Below, piece after piece: positions 15,599-24,194 of a DNA stretch of 54,536 bases. Each line of letters starts with the position of its first letter. Within the stretch, counting starts at the first letter, position 1. The notes under the pieces are model-generated. The model was not told the origin of the DNA. It did not search any database and saw nothing but the letters and a program-made list of their open reading frames with translations. The position numbers and the translations under genes are program-made. The DNA is from BQOK01 sp048388525 (GTDB lineage Bacteria > Bacillota > Clostridia > Oscillospirales > Ruminococcaceae). The stretch spans positions 1 to 54,536 of the forward strand of contig NZ_DBGCTQ010000058.1 in NCBI RefSeq assembly GCF_048388525.1. The letters are read 5' to 3'.

Positions 15599-16465
15599 AT
15601 GAAACGATTTCATTTTCCCCACAGGCTCAAAAATTTATTGCTGGTGCTGGCGGGCAACGCGGTATACGCCCTGGCGGTCAACATGTTTGTGCTGCCCTGC
15701 GGCCTCATTACCGGCGGTACCACCGGTCTCGCCCTGGCCGCCCAGCACTATCTGGGGCTGCCCGTGGCGGATTTTGTCCTGATCTCCAACGTGGTCATGT
15801 TCGTGCTGGGCGCGGCCATCATGGGTAAGTGGTTTGCCTTTAATACCGCGCTCTCCACCTTTTGCTACCCGCTTCTGCTCAAAGCTTTCGCCTATATCCC
15901 CGGCATCGGCAGCCTGACCCGCGACCCGCTGCTGGCCACCATTTTCGCCGGCGTGATGATCGGCGGGGCCATTGGCCTGGTGATCGGCGCGGGCGCGTCC
16001 AGCGGCGGCATGGATATCCCCCCCATTCTTCTGAACAAGTTCTTCGGGCTGCCCATTTCCGGCGTCATGTACGTGCTGGATTTCGTCATCCTGATCGGCC
16101 AGATGTCCTTTGCCGAAAAGGATCAAATCCTCTACGGCGTGCTCTTGGTGCTGCTGTACACCCTGGTGCTGGAAAAGGTGGTGCTGATGGGCCATTCCAA
16201 AATCCAGGTGAACATCCTCAGCGAAAAAAACGAGGAGATCCGCAAGATCATCCTGAACGTGCTGGACCGCGGCTGCACGGTGCTGCACGCCCAGACCGGC
16301 TATACCCACGCCGAGCGGGACATGCTCATGACCATCGTGACCAACCGCGAGCTGGCAAAGCTCAACCATCTGGTGCTGGAGGCCGACCCCCAGGCATTCA
16401 TGTTCATCAACTCCGTGAACGAGGTGCACGGCCGCGGCTTCACCCTGCGCAAAATCTACAAATAA
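15599..16465 (+). CDS. YitT family membrane protein
   Basis: 288-residue protein: about five TM helices (DUF161, residues about 10-200) with the repeated glycine-rich segment PCGLITGGTTGLAL (about 32-45) and its partner GAGASSGGMDIPPI (about 133-146), then a soluble DUF2179 domain (about 215-285, with ERDMLMTIVTNREL and INEVHGRGF-like sequence). YitT proteins are common multicopy membrane proteins in Bacillota with unsettled transport function. AAAGGCAGG lies eight bases before the ATG. The MATE gene starts 19 bases downstream, suggesting co-transcription. Confidence 0.88.
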   Translation: MKRFHFPHRLKNLLLVLAGNAVYALAVNMFVLPCGLITGGTTGLALAAQHYLGLPVADFVLISNVVMFVLGAAIMGKWFAFNTALSTFCYPLLLKAFAYIPGIGSLTRDPLLATIFAGVMIGGAIGLVIGAGASSGGMDIPPILLNKFFGLPISGVMYVLDFVILIGQMSFAEKDQILYGVLLVLLYTLVLEKVVLMGHSKIQVNILSEKNEEIRKIILNVLDRGCTVLHAQTGYTHAERDMLMTIVTNRELAKLNHLVLEADPQAFMFINSVNEVHGRGFTLRKIYK

Positions 16466-16484
16466 CAAGGCGGTGCGCTGCAAC

Positions 16485-17846
16485 ATGAAAATCGAAAACG
16501 ATCTGGGGCGGGACCCCATTCCCCGGCTGGTGCTGCGGGTGGCCCTGCCCAGCATGCTGGCCCAGTTTGTGAGCGTGCTTTACAGCGTGGTGGACCGCAT
16601 GTACATCGGCAACATTCCCGATGTGGGCAGGCTTGCGCTGGCCGGGGCCGGGGTGTGCGGCCCCATCGTGACCATGATTGGTTCGGTGGCCTTTCTTGTG
16701 GGCGTGGGCGGTTCGCCCCTCATGAGCATCCGCATGGGCGCGGGCGATCAAAAAGCCGCCCGCAAAATTTTAGCCAACTGCTTTTTGATGCTGTGCGGCC
16801 TCTCCGCCGCGCTCATGGCGCTGGCCTTCGCCACCCGCCGCCCCGCGCTGCTGCTGTTCGGCGCCAGCCCCTCCACCCTGCCCTATGCCGAGACCTACTA
16901 CACCATCTATCTGTGCGGCACCCTGTTCGCCCTGCTCACCACCGGGCTGAACCAGTTCATCATCTGCCAGGGCTTTGCCAAAAAGGGCATGTTCTCGGTG
17001 CTGCTGGGCGCGGTGCTCAACATCGCGCTGGACCCGGTGTTCATCTTCGGTTTTAAATTGGGGGTGGCGGGCGCGGCGCTGGCCACGGTGCTCAGCCAGC
17101 TTGCCAGCTGCATCTATGTGCTCCGCTTTTTGCTGGGCCCGGTGCCGCCGGTGCGCATCACCTTCGGCCAATACGATCTTCGGGTCATGGGGCGGGTCAC
17201 GGCGCTGGGCTTTACCCCCTTCGCCATTGTCGCGGTCGACAACATCATGATCATTGCCCTCAACGCCCTTCTTCAAAAATACGGCGGCGCGGCCCAGGGC
17301 GACATGCTGGTGGCCGCCGCCACCATCTCCCAAAGCTTCATGCTGGTGGTCACCATGCCGCTGGGCGGCATCACCGGCGGCACCGGGGCGATCCTGGGCT
17401 TCAATTACGGCGCGGGCCGGCCGGACCGTATCCTGCAGGCGCAAAAGCACATCCTGCTTTTGTGCCTGGGCTACACGGCCCTTTTGTGCCTGGCCGGCCA
17501 GCTTGTGCCCGGGCCCTTTGTGGGCATCTTCACAAGCGACGCGCAGGTCGCGCCGCTGGCGGCCCGGGCCATCCGCATCTGCACCCTGGGCATCGTTCCC
17601 CTGGCACTGCAATACACGGTGGTCGACGGCTTCACCGGCATGGGCATGATGCGCTATGCGCTGCCCCTCTCGTTTTTTCGCAAGCTGGTGTACTTTGTGC
17701 CCCTATTCCTGCTGCCCGTTCTCTTCGGCGGCATGGCGGCCTTTTACGCCGAGCCCATCTCCGACTTCATCGCCCCCGCCGTCTCGGCCCTCGTCTATTG
17801 GCGGCGCATCCGCTACGTGGTGGGCGCAAAGGCGCCCGCCGTGTGA
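16485..17846 (+). CDS. MATE family efflux transporter
   Basis: 453-residue protein with about twelve TM helices and typical MATE N-terminal sequence (LRVALPSMLAQFVSVLYSVV, DRMYIG) and C-half GAILGFNYGAGRPDRI. MATE pumps export cationic drugs and metabolites using Na+ or H+ gradients. The ATG at 16485, about 11 bases after AAGGCGG, is preferred over a GTG at 16473 that overlaps that site. It is second gene after yitT and closed by a terminator. The substrate is unknown. Confidence 0.88.
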   Translation: MKIENDLGRDPIPRLVLRVALPSMLAQFVSVLYSVVDRMYIGNIPDVGRLALAGAGVCGPIVTMIGSVAFLVGVGGSPLMSIRMGAGDQKAARKILANCFLMLCGLSAALMALAFATRRPALLLFGASPSTLPYAETYYTIYLCGTLFALLTTGLNQFIICQGFAKKGMFSVLLGAVLNIALDPVFIFGFKLGVAGAALATVLSQLASCIYVLRFLLGPVPPVRITFGQYDLRVMGRVTALGFTPFAIVAVDNIMIIALNALLQKYGGAAQGDMLVAAATISQSFMLVVTMPLGGITGGTGAILGFNYGAGRPDRILQAQKHILLLCLGYTALLCLAGQLVPGPFVGIFTSDAQVAPLAARAIRICTLGIVPLALQYTVVDGFTGMGMMRYALPLSFFRKLVYFVPLFLLPVLFGGMAAFYAEPISDFIAPAVSALVYWRRIRYVVGAKAPAV

Positions 17847-17901
17847 TCAGCGGAGGGGGGCCTCGGCGCGGGCTTTCGCATAGCAAGACCATCAAAAAAA
17901 C

Positions 17902-17947
17902 CGGTGCCCCTCCTGGCGTTGAACCGCCGGAAAGGGCACCGATTTTT
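17902..17947. terminator. Bidirectional terminator
   Basis: CGGTGCCC (17902-17909) pairs with GGGCACCG (17934-17941). A T run follows on the plus strand and the A7 run at 17894-17900 gives a T run on the minus strand, so it can serve both converging genes. Confidence 0.7.
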
Positions 17948-17961
17948 CTATACCAACACAT

Positions 17962-18390
17962 TTATTTGAGCTGTTTTTCGTACATCTCCTGCAAAAACGC
18001 TGCCAACGGCTCGCCGGTGGTTTCAATGCGGTATCGCTTTTTTCCAATATAAACGGGCCCTTTATCCGAAACGCTCATTTCCAGCACAGCATCTTTTCCG
18101 CCGCCCGTTCCCCACAGGCTCAAATGGTAAAGCGTTCCCGGCAGCACCCGGCCCGAATGTCCCTCGCTAAAAAATTCTGCATTTTCCAGGCGGGCCATCA
18201 ATTCGGCGCACTGATCCCCGCTCAGATGGAGGGTGCCATTGTTCAGGTGGCTCACACTGCAGGCCGTGAGCGGGCCTTTAAAAAAGGCCGAAAACTTTTT
18301 AGGGGTCAGCGTTTCCGCACAATAAAACACAGCGGCAATTCCCATTACAGCCGCCACGAACCCGATCAAAAATTTTTTCCTTTTTGGCAT
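17962..18390 (-). CDS. Small membrane-anchored protein of unknown function
   Basis: 142-residue protein with a basic start (MPKRKK), one hydrophobic helix (about residues 6-24, signal anchor or signal peptide) and a roughly 110-residue extracytoplasmic domain with no recognised family. ATG 18390 fits AGGA nine bases upstream; an ATG three codons earlier is possible. It is the last and only intact gene of a minus-strand group with the two broken genes at 18476-19429. Its C-terminal half (ending KKRYRIETTGEPLAAFLQEM) loosely recalls the end of the 18476-18853 product. Confidence 0.6.
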   Translation of the reverse strand: MPKRKKFLIGFVAAVMGIAAVFYCAETLTPKKFSAFFKGPLTACSVSHLNNGTLHLSGDQCAELMARLENAEFFSEGHSGRVLPGTLYHLSLWGTGGGKDAVLEMSVSDKGPVYIGKKRYRIETTGEPLAAFLQEMYEKQLK

Positions 18391-18475
18391 TTTTATCATT
18401 CCTAAATAATTCCTGATTTATTTGGCGGATCGCCAATTCCATAGAACAACCGTTCGCATCCATCTGGATGTTATA

Positions 18476-18853
18476 TCAGTTTCTGCCCAGTTCCAGCAGT
18501 TCCAACACCACTTTTGCATCCTTCTCCGGAACTGGAAAAGCCCATCTCTTTTCCCATTCCAAAACATAATAATCGCCCTCTGCCGTTTCGTATTCTTCCC
18601 GCTTTTCAGGTTCCATAAAGCTTCCGTCCGTCACTCTGTAAAGCCGCGCCGTACCCGTCAGTGCTCCCTGCGCCTAAAACTGTATCTCACACAGCGCTGC
18701 AAAATGCCCCTTTTTCACTTTCCTTGCGGCATACAATGATCGAAGCTCGCATACCTTTTTGATTTCCTGTACCTGGCCGGGCTCTTCCACGTTAAACGAA
18801 CTTTCCTGCCCTCGCACAAGGCGGATCGAATCGATCGTATCATAGCGATCCAT
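18476..18853 (-). pseudogene. Broken gene of unknown function, internal stop codon
   Basis: From ATG 18853 the frame runs 59 codons (including EIKKVCELRSLYAARKVKKG), meets TAG at 18674-18676, and then continues in the same frame for 65 codons (including LTGTARLYRVTDGSFMEPEK) to TGA at 18476-18478. The second half reads as ordinary protein, so one nonsense change has split a gene of about 125 residues. GAGGATC before the ATG overlaps the end of the upstream broken gene, suggesting a former operon. The family is not recognised. Confidence 0.7.
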
Positions 18854-18858
18854 GATCC

Positions 18859-19429
18859 TCACAATTTTGTGGTTTTCCCAGTTCCTTGCGCCAATGCGCC
18901 CAAATAAATAATAGAAGCAAATAGAAGCAATGTCGCCGCAATTCGTTTGCCTTCTCTCATTTGCATCCTTTTGTTTTCCCTTCCGGCACAAGCGCCCCCC
19001 CAAACAGCTGCATATGCCGCGCTCACACCAACCGCGGCCAGCCCGTAAATATTCCCCTCGATTTGCTGAAACACGTTAAAGCTGAGCAGCGGGGTATTCG
19101 CGATGACCCTGGGCAACGGCAGCGGGCCGATAAAATTGTCCACCAGCAGTACATATCAAATCGCTATAAGGGTCTGCACCACCATCAGCAGGCATTTTAT
19201 TCCTGCATGCAGCCGAAACCGAAAATCGGGTTTTATCAAAAGCAAGATTCCCTGATAAAACGCAAAACATCCGCACAGCACCCGCCAAGGGATAAATCAC
19301 AAGCTTTGTCCACGCAAAGATCCTCATATAGTCACGCTGATTGATCCCCTGCGCCCATACCACAAATAGCAGCATGGAGATCATGTTACAAATCACAGTG
19401 CTTCGCAAAAGTTTCTTGTTGTTTTCCAT
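18859..19429 (-). pseudogene. Broken multi-pass membrane protein gene
   Basis: The frame from ATG 19429 (GAGGGG upstream) encodes two hydrophobic helices, then loses sense near 19255-19290. The +1 frame there reads on with FYQGILLLIKPDF and a further hydrophobic helix, meets TGA at 19156-19158, and continues after it through two more hydrophobic stretches to the stop at 18859. One frameshift plus one nonsense codon therefore interrupts what was a membrane protein of about 190 residues with four or five helices. The family is unrecognised. Confidence 0.7.
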
Positions 19430-19647
19430 AAAGGCCCCTCGCTCTCATTTTAAAATAAGCGTAGAAAAGCCATGATCTTATTTCCCTGCTGCGCTATTGT
19501 TTTTTAATTATAATTTGCTTTTTCATGGGTTTAACGTTAAATGCCTCACCAACCGTCAGCGTATCAAGTGTTATTGGGATATAGAGACATCTGGCAAAAG
19601 ATATAATTCAAAAGTATAACCCCTTTGTGTGACGCAGCAGACCCAAA

Positions 19648-19687
19648 CATGCCCTCGTCCTTGTTGTAACGTAAGGACGGGGGCATG
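19648..19687. repeat. Long hairpin downstream of the 48-residue peptide gene
   Basis: CATGCCCTCGTCCTT (19648-19662) pairs with AAGGACGGGGGCATG (19673-19687), 15 base pairs with one G-T pair. It lacks a good T run, so terminator function is doubtful. The rest of 19430-19783 shows no gene. Confidence 0.5.
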
Positions 19688-19783
19688 AAAAGCGCCCGTG
19701 GTACCTCTTGGTTCGCCGCCCTCCGGCGGGAGGCAGCTTTAAAGACCGCAACGGAAAAGATTCACTTACAGCTCGGCATAGAT

Positions 19784-19930
19784 TCAGGGTTCCTGGCCGT
19801 GTTGCTGATTTGAAGTTTTTGTCCGGCGGCTTTTTTTAAAAATCACTACAGCGATTACCACCAGCGCCACGAGAGATATCAGGGGTAAAAGTCCCATCAG
19901 GACCCAGGAATATTGGAGCAGAGACGACAT
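19784..19930 (-). CDS. 48-residue single-TM peptide
   Basis: ATG 19930 with AAAAGGGG eight bases upstream opens a 48-codon frame: a short hydrophilic start, one hydrophobic helix (about residues 9-31, including LPLISLVALVVIAVVIF) and a basic, polar tail (KKSRRTKTSNQQ). It lies 50 bases after the end of the secreted-protein gene at 19981-20484 on the same strand. A similar 37-residue peptide follows a second secreted-protein relic at 23472-23585, which supports this being a real, recurring small gene. Function unknown; it could be an immunity, holin-like or membrane regulatory peptide. Confidence 0.6.
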   Translation of the reverse strand: MSSLLQYSWVLMGLLPLISLVALVVIAVVIFKKSRRTKTSNQQHGQEP

Positions 19931-19980
19931 AGAGCACCCCTTTTATTTTTTAGTATGTTGAAGTTATTGAAAACAGTATT

Positions 19981-20484
19981 TTAACCAGAAACAGAAGTAT
20001 ACAAAGTGGTACCTTTCATTTCTGCATATAAATTATATCTTGCGCTAGCTATTCCTTGAAATTCATAATCCCACCAACCTCTGGCTAATGTGCTACTGTA
20101 CTCCAAACCAGAATTAGTGACAGTTACGCCAAGGCCAAGATGTGATGGGTTATAAGCATTGGTAATTTTTCCTTCCGAAGAGATGTTAATAAAACACCAA
20201 ACATTCATGTAAACAGTATACCCATAAATTTCCCACTCCCCAGTAGCATTTTCATAGGTTCCGCGCGTAGTAGGGCCTACCGGAACAACTCCAATTGTGG
20301 CAATTTCTCCATTCTCAAGTACAATTTCTTGTTCTTGACGGACACGATTAGTAAGATCAAAACTGACAGTATCGCTGATTTCAAGGTCATCAAGAGAAGT
20401 GTTCGAATCTGCAAAAGCATAAGGAACAACCGTAAACATCATAGCAAACGCCAAAACAGCAGAAAATATTTTTTAACGAGACAT
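19981..20484 (-). pseudogene. Small secreted protein gene (DUF5626-like) with a stop at codon 4
   Basis: From ATG 20484 the frame reads M-S-R, then TAA, then KIFSAVLAFAMMFTVVPYAF A, an otherwise perfect signal peptide, followed by a mature domain of about 140 residues. Replacing the TAA with AAA would restore the gene. The mature part (SFDLTNRVRQEQEIVLENGE, TTRGTYENATGEWEIYGYTV, ending KGTTLYTSVSG) resembles DUF5626-type secreted proteins of Bacillota, whose function is unknown. GGGAGG directly abuts this ATG, so the native start may have been slightly downstream and mutated; a TTG at 20454 could still permit weak translation of a truncated signal peptide. Confidence 0.6.
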
Positions 20485-20691
20485 CCTCCCATAAGCCAAA
20501 TGTTGATGGTAACTTAAAAAGCAGCTTCGTCTTAAAATTCATAGATTCTTAACAGATATATTTTAAGGCTTGCTCTTATACCCCATCGGTTCCACCTTTT
20601 TTCTCCCTATTTCACAATTTTATAATATCATGTTGAAATTAACCCGTCAACATATATATTATCATAAATAGTATTTATATGAGCTTATATT

Positions 20692-20711
20692 TGCGATTTA
20701 ATTAAATCACA
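20692..20711. promoter_or_regulatory. PadR-type operator, copy A (one mismatch)
   Basis: TGCGATTTAATTAAATCACA, differing by one base from the perfect palindrome at 24195-24214. Confidence 0.5.
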
Positions 20712-20729
20712 GAAGAAAAGGATATATTT

Positions 20730-20801
20730 ATGAGCATTTCAGACAACTTGAAACGCGGCACGGTCGAGCTTTTATTGCTCACCTTGCTGAGGGAACAGGA
20801 T
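20730..20801 (+). pseudogene. 5-prime fragment of a PadR regulator gene
   Basis: The first 24 codons (MSISDNLKRGTVELLLLTLL and four more) match the intact padR at 24233, with G-to-R at codon 21. After 20801 the sequence is unrelated, so the HTH and the rest of the protein are missing. The unrelated in-frame continuation to 21041 shows no protein-like features. The upstream promoter and operator are still present. Confidence 0.8.
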
Positions 20802-20819
20802 CTGTGTAATGCCCCACAA

Positions 20820-20861
20820 ACAAAGCTGTGGCCGCCGCAAATGCAGTGGCCACAGCTTTGT
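20820..20861 (+). terminator. Hairpin after the padR fragment
   Basis: ACAAAGCTGTGGCC (20820-20833) pairs perfectly with GGCCACAGCTTTGT (20848-20861), followed by TATTGTTTC. It is weakly terminator-like. Bases 20862-21060 show nothing recognisable. Confidence 0.5.
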
Positions 20862-21064
20862 TATTGTTTCTTTCCGTTCTTCCGGGCTCCTTTCCACCGG
20901 GTGCCGTCTGTTTCCTCGGGCCGCGGGGGTCATCTGCTTAACTGGTTTCGTCAAGACTGCTCTCTTCTGCCTTCCAAACTGCCCTGTCAGCCCACGCCTA
21001 ACTGCCCTATTACGCCCTTACCACCTCTGCTGCTTTGCTAAAGCCCCTCAAAGCACGCCCTGCC

Positions 21065-21841
21065 TTAATTCAAAGTTAAAACAGACGAAATATTTTGGTT
21101 TTCAAACGTTTGATACATTGCTCGCTTCTCTTCCTCTGTTTTATCGTTGCTTATTATATAATATACTTGTCGGCCATTTTCCCAGCGCAAGGCTAACGCA
21201 TCACCAATTGGAATATTTATAATTTGATATTCGTGATCGGTCGATAGCCCTGCGGGAAATAGAGGGTCAAAATCCGAACGATACATTTTAACGTCCAACG
21301 TAGAAGACGCATCCTTGTAGCGGAGGTTAACAGCTAGTATTTTGTTTGGAGAAAGCTCAATTGTTTCGATCGTGCCTATTTCAACCATATCCGGGGCGTC
21401 TGTGTGAACCGTAAATCTCGGATTATCTTCAAGCGTAAAGTGAGCGTTATCAAACTTTAATCCCTCCAACTCCTCTGGAATGAAAGCAGCATTGTAACAG
21501 TTGCAAATTTCTTCGCGATCCGTAACGGGATAGATAGAGCCGCCAGCTATTATGTAGTTGTTATCAAGTAAGAAGCAATATCGCTCATTTAATTTTAAAG
21601 GTATGTTTTCCAGTTGTTCATCAAGAGCATTGATATAAAGCTGCTCTTCTGCTTTTATTTTTTCCAGTTCAGCTTTAGCTTCTTCTAACTGCAGCGCTAG
21701 CCTCTCTTCTCTTGTTGTGGAAGATGAAACCGTTTCCTGTTCGTCCTTTAACTTAGAAGAAGGAATCTGTGTATCTTTACCGCAACCAGTAAAAGACACA
21801 AAAACGATAAAAAGAAAAATGAAGAAGAGCCTTTTTTTCAT
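21065..21841 (-). CDS. AT-rich lipoprotein of unknown function
   Basis: 258-residue predicted lipoprotein: signal peptide with lipobox SFTGC (C20), a short Ser/Thr linker, a probable coiled coil (about residues 44-80, including RLALQLEEAKAELEKIKAEE) and a soluble C-terminal domain. No family was recognised. GAAAGGA lies upstream of the ATG and a fair promoter at 21949-21977. Codon use is much richer in A/T than in the flanking chromosome, suggesting acquisition. It lies inside the segment bounded by the 214-bp repeats and shows no lesion. Confidence 0.7.
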   Translation of the reverse strand: MKKRLFFIFLFIVFVSFTGCGKDTQIPSSKLKDEQETVSSSTTREERLALQLEEAKAELEKIKAEEQLYINALDEQLENIPLKLNERYCFLLDNNYIIAGGSIYPVTDREEICNCYNAAFIPEELEGLKFDNAHFTLEDNPRFTVHTDAPDMVEIGTIETIELSPNKILAVNLRYKDASSTLDVKMYRSDFDPLFPAGLSTDHEYQIINIPIGDALALRWENGRQVYYIISNDKTEEEKRAMYQTFENQNISSVLTLN

Positions 21842-21948
21842 GCTTTTTCCTTTCTTGTTTGGAAAACAAATGGCGTGGACAAAACTCTTGAAATTTTGTA
21901 AGAGCTAAAGTAGAAAACCAGTTGAATCGTTTGGGGAAGATAACGCTT

Positions 21949-21977
21949 TTTATAATACATATTATCTATTAAGACAA
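21949..21977 (-). promoter_or_regulatory. Candidate promoter for the lipoprotein gene
   Basis: Minus strand TTGTCT (21972-21977), 17 bases, TATAAA (21949-21954), about 105 bases before the start codon. Confidence 0.45.
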
Positions 21978-22039
21978 ATTACTTCCTGTCTAATCAACTG
22001 TTCACTCAACAACACATCCTTTAATTTCAGGGGTTGAGC

Positions 22040-23152
22040 TTATTCCTCAGTTATAAGGTACATTTTACGATAATCCATCAAGTTGTTGATAAGCACTTCG
22101 TCATCACCGGGAATAAACATAAAAACATCTCTCGCCGGATATATTTCACACTCATCAATCTTGATTTCTTTTTCTTTTATGGCTACTTGATAAATTCTCC
22201 AGTCCGCACCCCCCGCTAACAAAAACGTTTCTGTTGTTACCAGCTTTGTAAGGGGTACACGCGTCTGCACTTGTTTTTCCTCTCCTGTTGTAATATCATG
22301 AACTACCAAATAGTATAGTTCATCAGTTTCTTCGCCACAACTATATATCACCTTTTTATTTTGAATCGCCCAAGCATATATATTTCCATTTTTATTTTCT
22401 ATAAAACAGAATTTTCCGTCCACACAAACAGCAATTCCTTCCGTATCATTACAAACAGCCAAAAATGCCATCTGCCCATTCTGTTCTGCTGTAACAAGGT
22501 TCCTTGGTTCAACATCTCCAAAGTTTATTTCTACCTCTGACACAGAAGTTTTTCCTATTCTTCTTATTCCCCACCTAGCGTTTGGTACTGCCAAATCATA
22601 ATACATATACTTGATGTCATCTTTTTCTCTCACGATTTTCGGGATACCTGGGGTAGCATAGAACGGAGCTTTTCCTGAATCCACTAAAGCGACTTGTAAA
22701 AAATCGGTGGTAAAAATCTCCCAGCGCTGCCCTTTATCTTTTGCAAAATCGCCCTCCACGGGCATCGCCGAAAAACAAGCGTTCCTTTCACTGATCACCG
22801 CCGACGAAACCAAATATTTTTTGGGTTCCAGTTCCAATGAACATTTTATTTTATTTTCTTCTTTGTCCCAAATAAATATCGTTCGGGTATAAGAAACAGC
22901 CCCACTGCGCATCGCATATTCTTCAACCGGGGTAATAATACCACAAAGTATTTCGTCTCCATAAATATCGTAGGCCAGCAGCGTTTCTTTCTCTCGCAGC
23001 GAGATATGCCCATCCAATTCCAGATTTTCCTTTTTAAGTAGTTGGGGCTCATCCAATATAGCTTCTGAAGCTACTTCTTTTTCGCTGCACCCTAAAGTGA
23101 ACACCGCAATTGCTACAGCGAAAGCCACTGCCAGCCTACGACACTTTTTCAT
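22040..23152 (-). CDS. Large AT-rich lipoprotein, possible beta-propeller
   Basis: 370-residue predicted lipoprotein with lipobox FTLGC (C22). The mature part consists of alternating short beta-rich stretches with recurring patterns such as TIFIWDKEENKIKC, EIFTTDFLQVALV, MYYDLAVPN and YYLVVHDITTGEE, suggestive of a WD40/YncE-like propeller, though no formal repeat was established. AGAGG lies six bases before the ATG. It is intact and lies between the 214-bp repeats, upstream of the coiled-coil lipoprotein on the same strand; the gap of about 200 bases has a separate promoter candidate. Confidence 0.65.
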   Translation of the reverse strand: MKKCRRLAVAFAVAIAVFTLGCSEKEVASEAILDEPQLLKKENLELDGHISLREKETLLAYDIYGDEILCGIITPVEEYAMRSGAVSYTRTIFIWDKEENKIKCSLELEPKKYLVSSAVISERNACFSAMPVEGDFAKDKGQRWEIFTTDFLQVALVDSGKAPFYATPGIPKIVREKDDIKYMYYDLAVPNARWGIRRIGKTSVSEVEINFGDVEPRNLVTAEQNGQMAFLAVCNDTEGIAVCVDGKFCFIENKNGNIYAWAIQNKKVIYSCGEETDELYYLVVHDITTGEEKQVQTRVPLTKLVTTETFLLAGGADWRIYQVAIKEKEIKIDECEIYPARDVFMFIPGDDEVLINNLMDYRKMYLITEE

Positions 23153-23186
23153 CTCATACCTCTACACAATACTTTTTGCGCCTCTG

Positions 23187-23354
23187 CTATTTTGATCGAA
23201 TATAGTACCCATAGCGATTTTGGATCGCAGTTTTCATAGTATTAACATCGACTGTATGACTTCCAAGCGCACCCGTATCATATTGATTGGGGTCATAATA
23301 TTTAACAGTCCCTTCAATCCACTGCGTATCTCCGCTATATCCATTAGGTTCTTC
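23187..23354 (-). pseudogene. C-terminal relic of a small secreted protein gene
   Basis: An open frame of 55 codons without a start codon (EEPNGYSGDTQWIEGTVKYY, later YDTGALGSHTVDVNTMKTAI) ends at TAG 23187-23189. It is closed upstream by TAA and a terminator. The composition is that of a real AT-rich secreted protein, so it is read as the truncated end of a lost gene. Confidence 0.45.
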
Positions 23355-23375
23355 TTATTTATTCGAAAACTCCTT

Positions 23376-23411
23376 CAAAAAAGGGCGACTAATTCTGAAA
23401 TTAGTCGCCCT
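23376..23411 (-). terminator. Strong intrinsic terminator
   Basis: AGGGCGACTAATT (23382-23394), loop CTGA, AATTAGTCGCCCT (23399-23411). On the minus strand it ends in T6, downstream of the 37-residue peptide gene. Confidence 0.9.
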
Positions 23412-23471
23412 CCCTAAATAGTAAAACAGGTGCATAAACTTTGCCCTTTTGTCGTCACCATTTTTTTGTGC

Positions 23472-23585
23472 TCACTTTTTCGAGTTCTTTCTAATATATA
23501 TAATCAATGCTATCGCTATCAAAACGGAATTAGAAACTCTGAGAAATGTTTCAAAATAAGAAAATGCCGCTAATATTTCATACAT
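23472..23585 (-). CDS. 37-residue single-TM peptide
   Basis: ATG 23585 opens a 37-codon frame: a short amphipathic start (MYEILAAFSYFETFL), one hydrophobic helix (about residues 17-30, SVLIAIALIIYI) and a basic tail (RKNSKK). AGGAG lies 12 bases upstream, slightly far. It starts 28 bases after the end of the secreted-protein relic at 23614-24111 and is followed by a strong terminator. The layout mirrors the 48-residue peptide at 19784-19930. Function unknown. Confidence 0.55.
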   Translation of the reverse strand: MYEILAAFSYFETFLRVSNSVLIAIALIIYIRKNSKK

Positions 23586-23613
23586 CTATAAGTTAAACTC
23601 CTAAATCACATCG

Positions 23614-24111
23614 TTAAATCCCATGATCCCCCGCTACAAAAGTATCTCCTCTACTGAATTCTTTCGTTATCGCAAAAGTACTTTGCAATAGTGGATCAGT
23701 CCATGAAAATCTTACAGTTCCACCTATCAGCCAAGTAATTTTCCCGACAGTCGGTGCATTTCGTTGTGCTTGTTCACAATCAAAACTATAGGTATCCAAA
23801 TTTACAGACTTTTTTCTATTGTTTTAAACTGTAAAATAGAAATAACAGAGTTATTTTGTGCGTCATACTGACCATAGCAGAAAGTTTCTAACTGAAGTTG
23901 TCCAACTGGAATATTATTATTAAAAATTCCCCAAACACATGTATACAAATAATACATAGGCATCATACGCGGGCTCATCATCTGTGTTTGAATCGATGGA
24001 ATCATTGTTACCTGCTGCGTTTCATATGTGATAACAAATCCTTCTCCGATTGTCCGCTTTATCTTTCATGTGAAAAGTCAAAACTGCACTGGCTCCACCC
24101 TCTCTTTCCAT
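23614..24111 (-). pseudogene. Frameshifted relic of a small secreted protein gene
   Basis: Three frames must be joined to read it: GGASAVLTFHMKDKADN near 24040-24100, then GEGFVITYETQQVTMIPS through FKTIEKSL to 23802, then SVNLDTYSFDCEQAQRNAPT onward to the stop at 23614. The last junction falls in an A6 run near 23808-23816, a typical slippage site. The N terminus runs into the 214-bp repeat and lacks a signal peptide, so the 5-prime end was lost at the repeat junction. The tail (VGKITWLIGGTVRFSW and onward) loosely recalls the intact secreted protein at 25011. Confidence 0.6.
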
Positions 24112-24135
24112 TTTTTACAGTTTTATAATATCATG

Positions 24136-24165
24136 TTGAAATTAACTCGTCAATATATATATTAT
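24136..24165 (+). promoter_or_regulatory. padR promoter
   Basis: TTGAAA (24136-24141), 18 bases, TATTAT (24160-24165), giving a start near 24172, upstream of the palindromic operator. Confidence 0.5.
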
Positions 24166-24194
24166 CATAAATAGTATTTACACGGGCTTATATT

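Larger units (their letters stand above)
20588..20801 (+). repeat. 214-bp direct repeat, copy A
   Basis: This segment aligns without gaps to 24091-24304, the two being 3503 bases apart. It holds the padR promoter region, the palindromic operator, the ribosome site and the first 24 padR codons, then diverges abruptly. Differences are scattered point changes, so the duplication is not brand new. Confidence 0.85.

Noticed and set aside
20802..21041. Plus-strand frame continuing from the truncated padR to 21041
   Set aside because: Pro/Cys-rich sequence without protein character; it spans a hairpin and is best read as chance.
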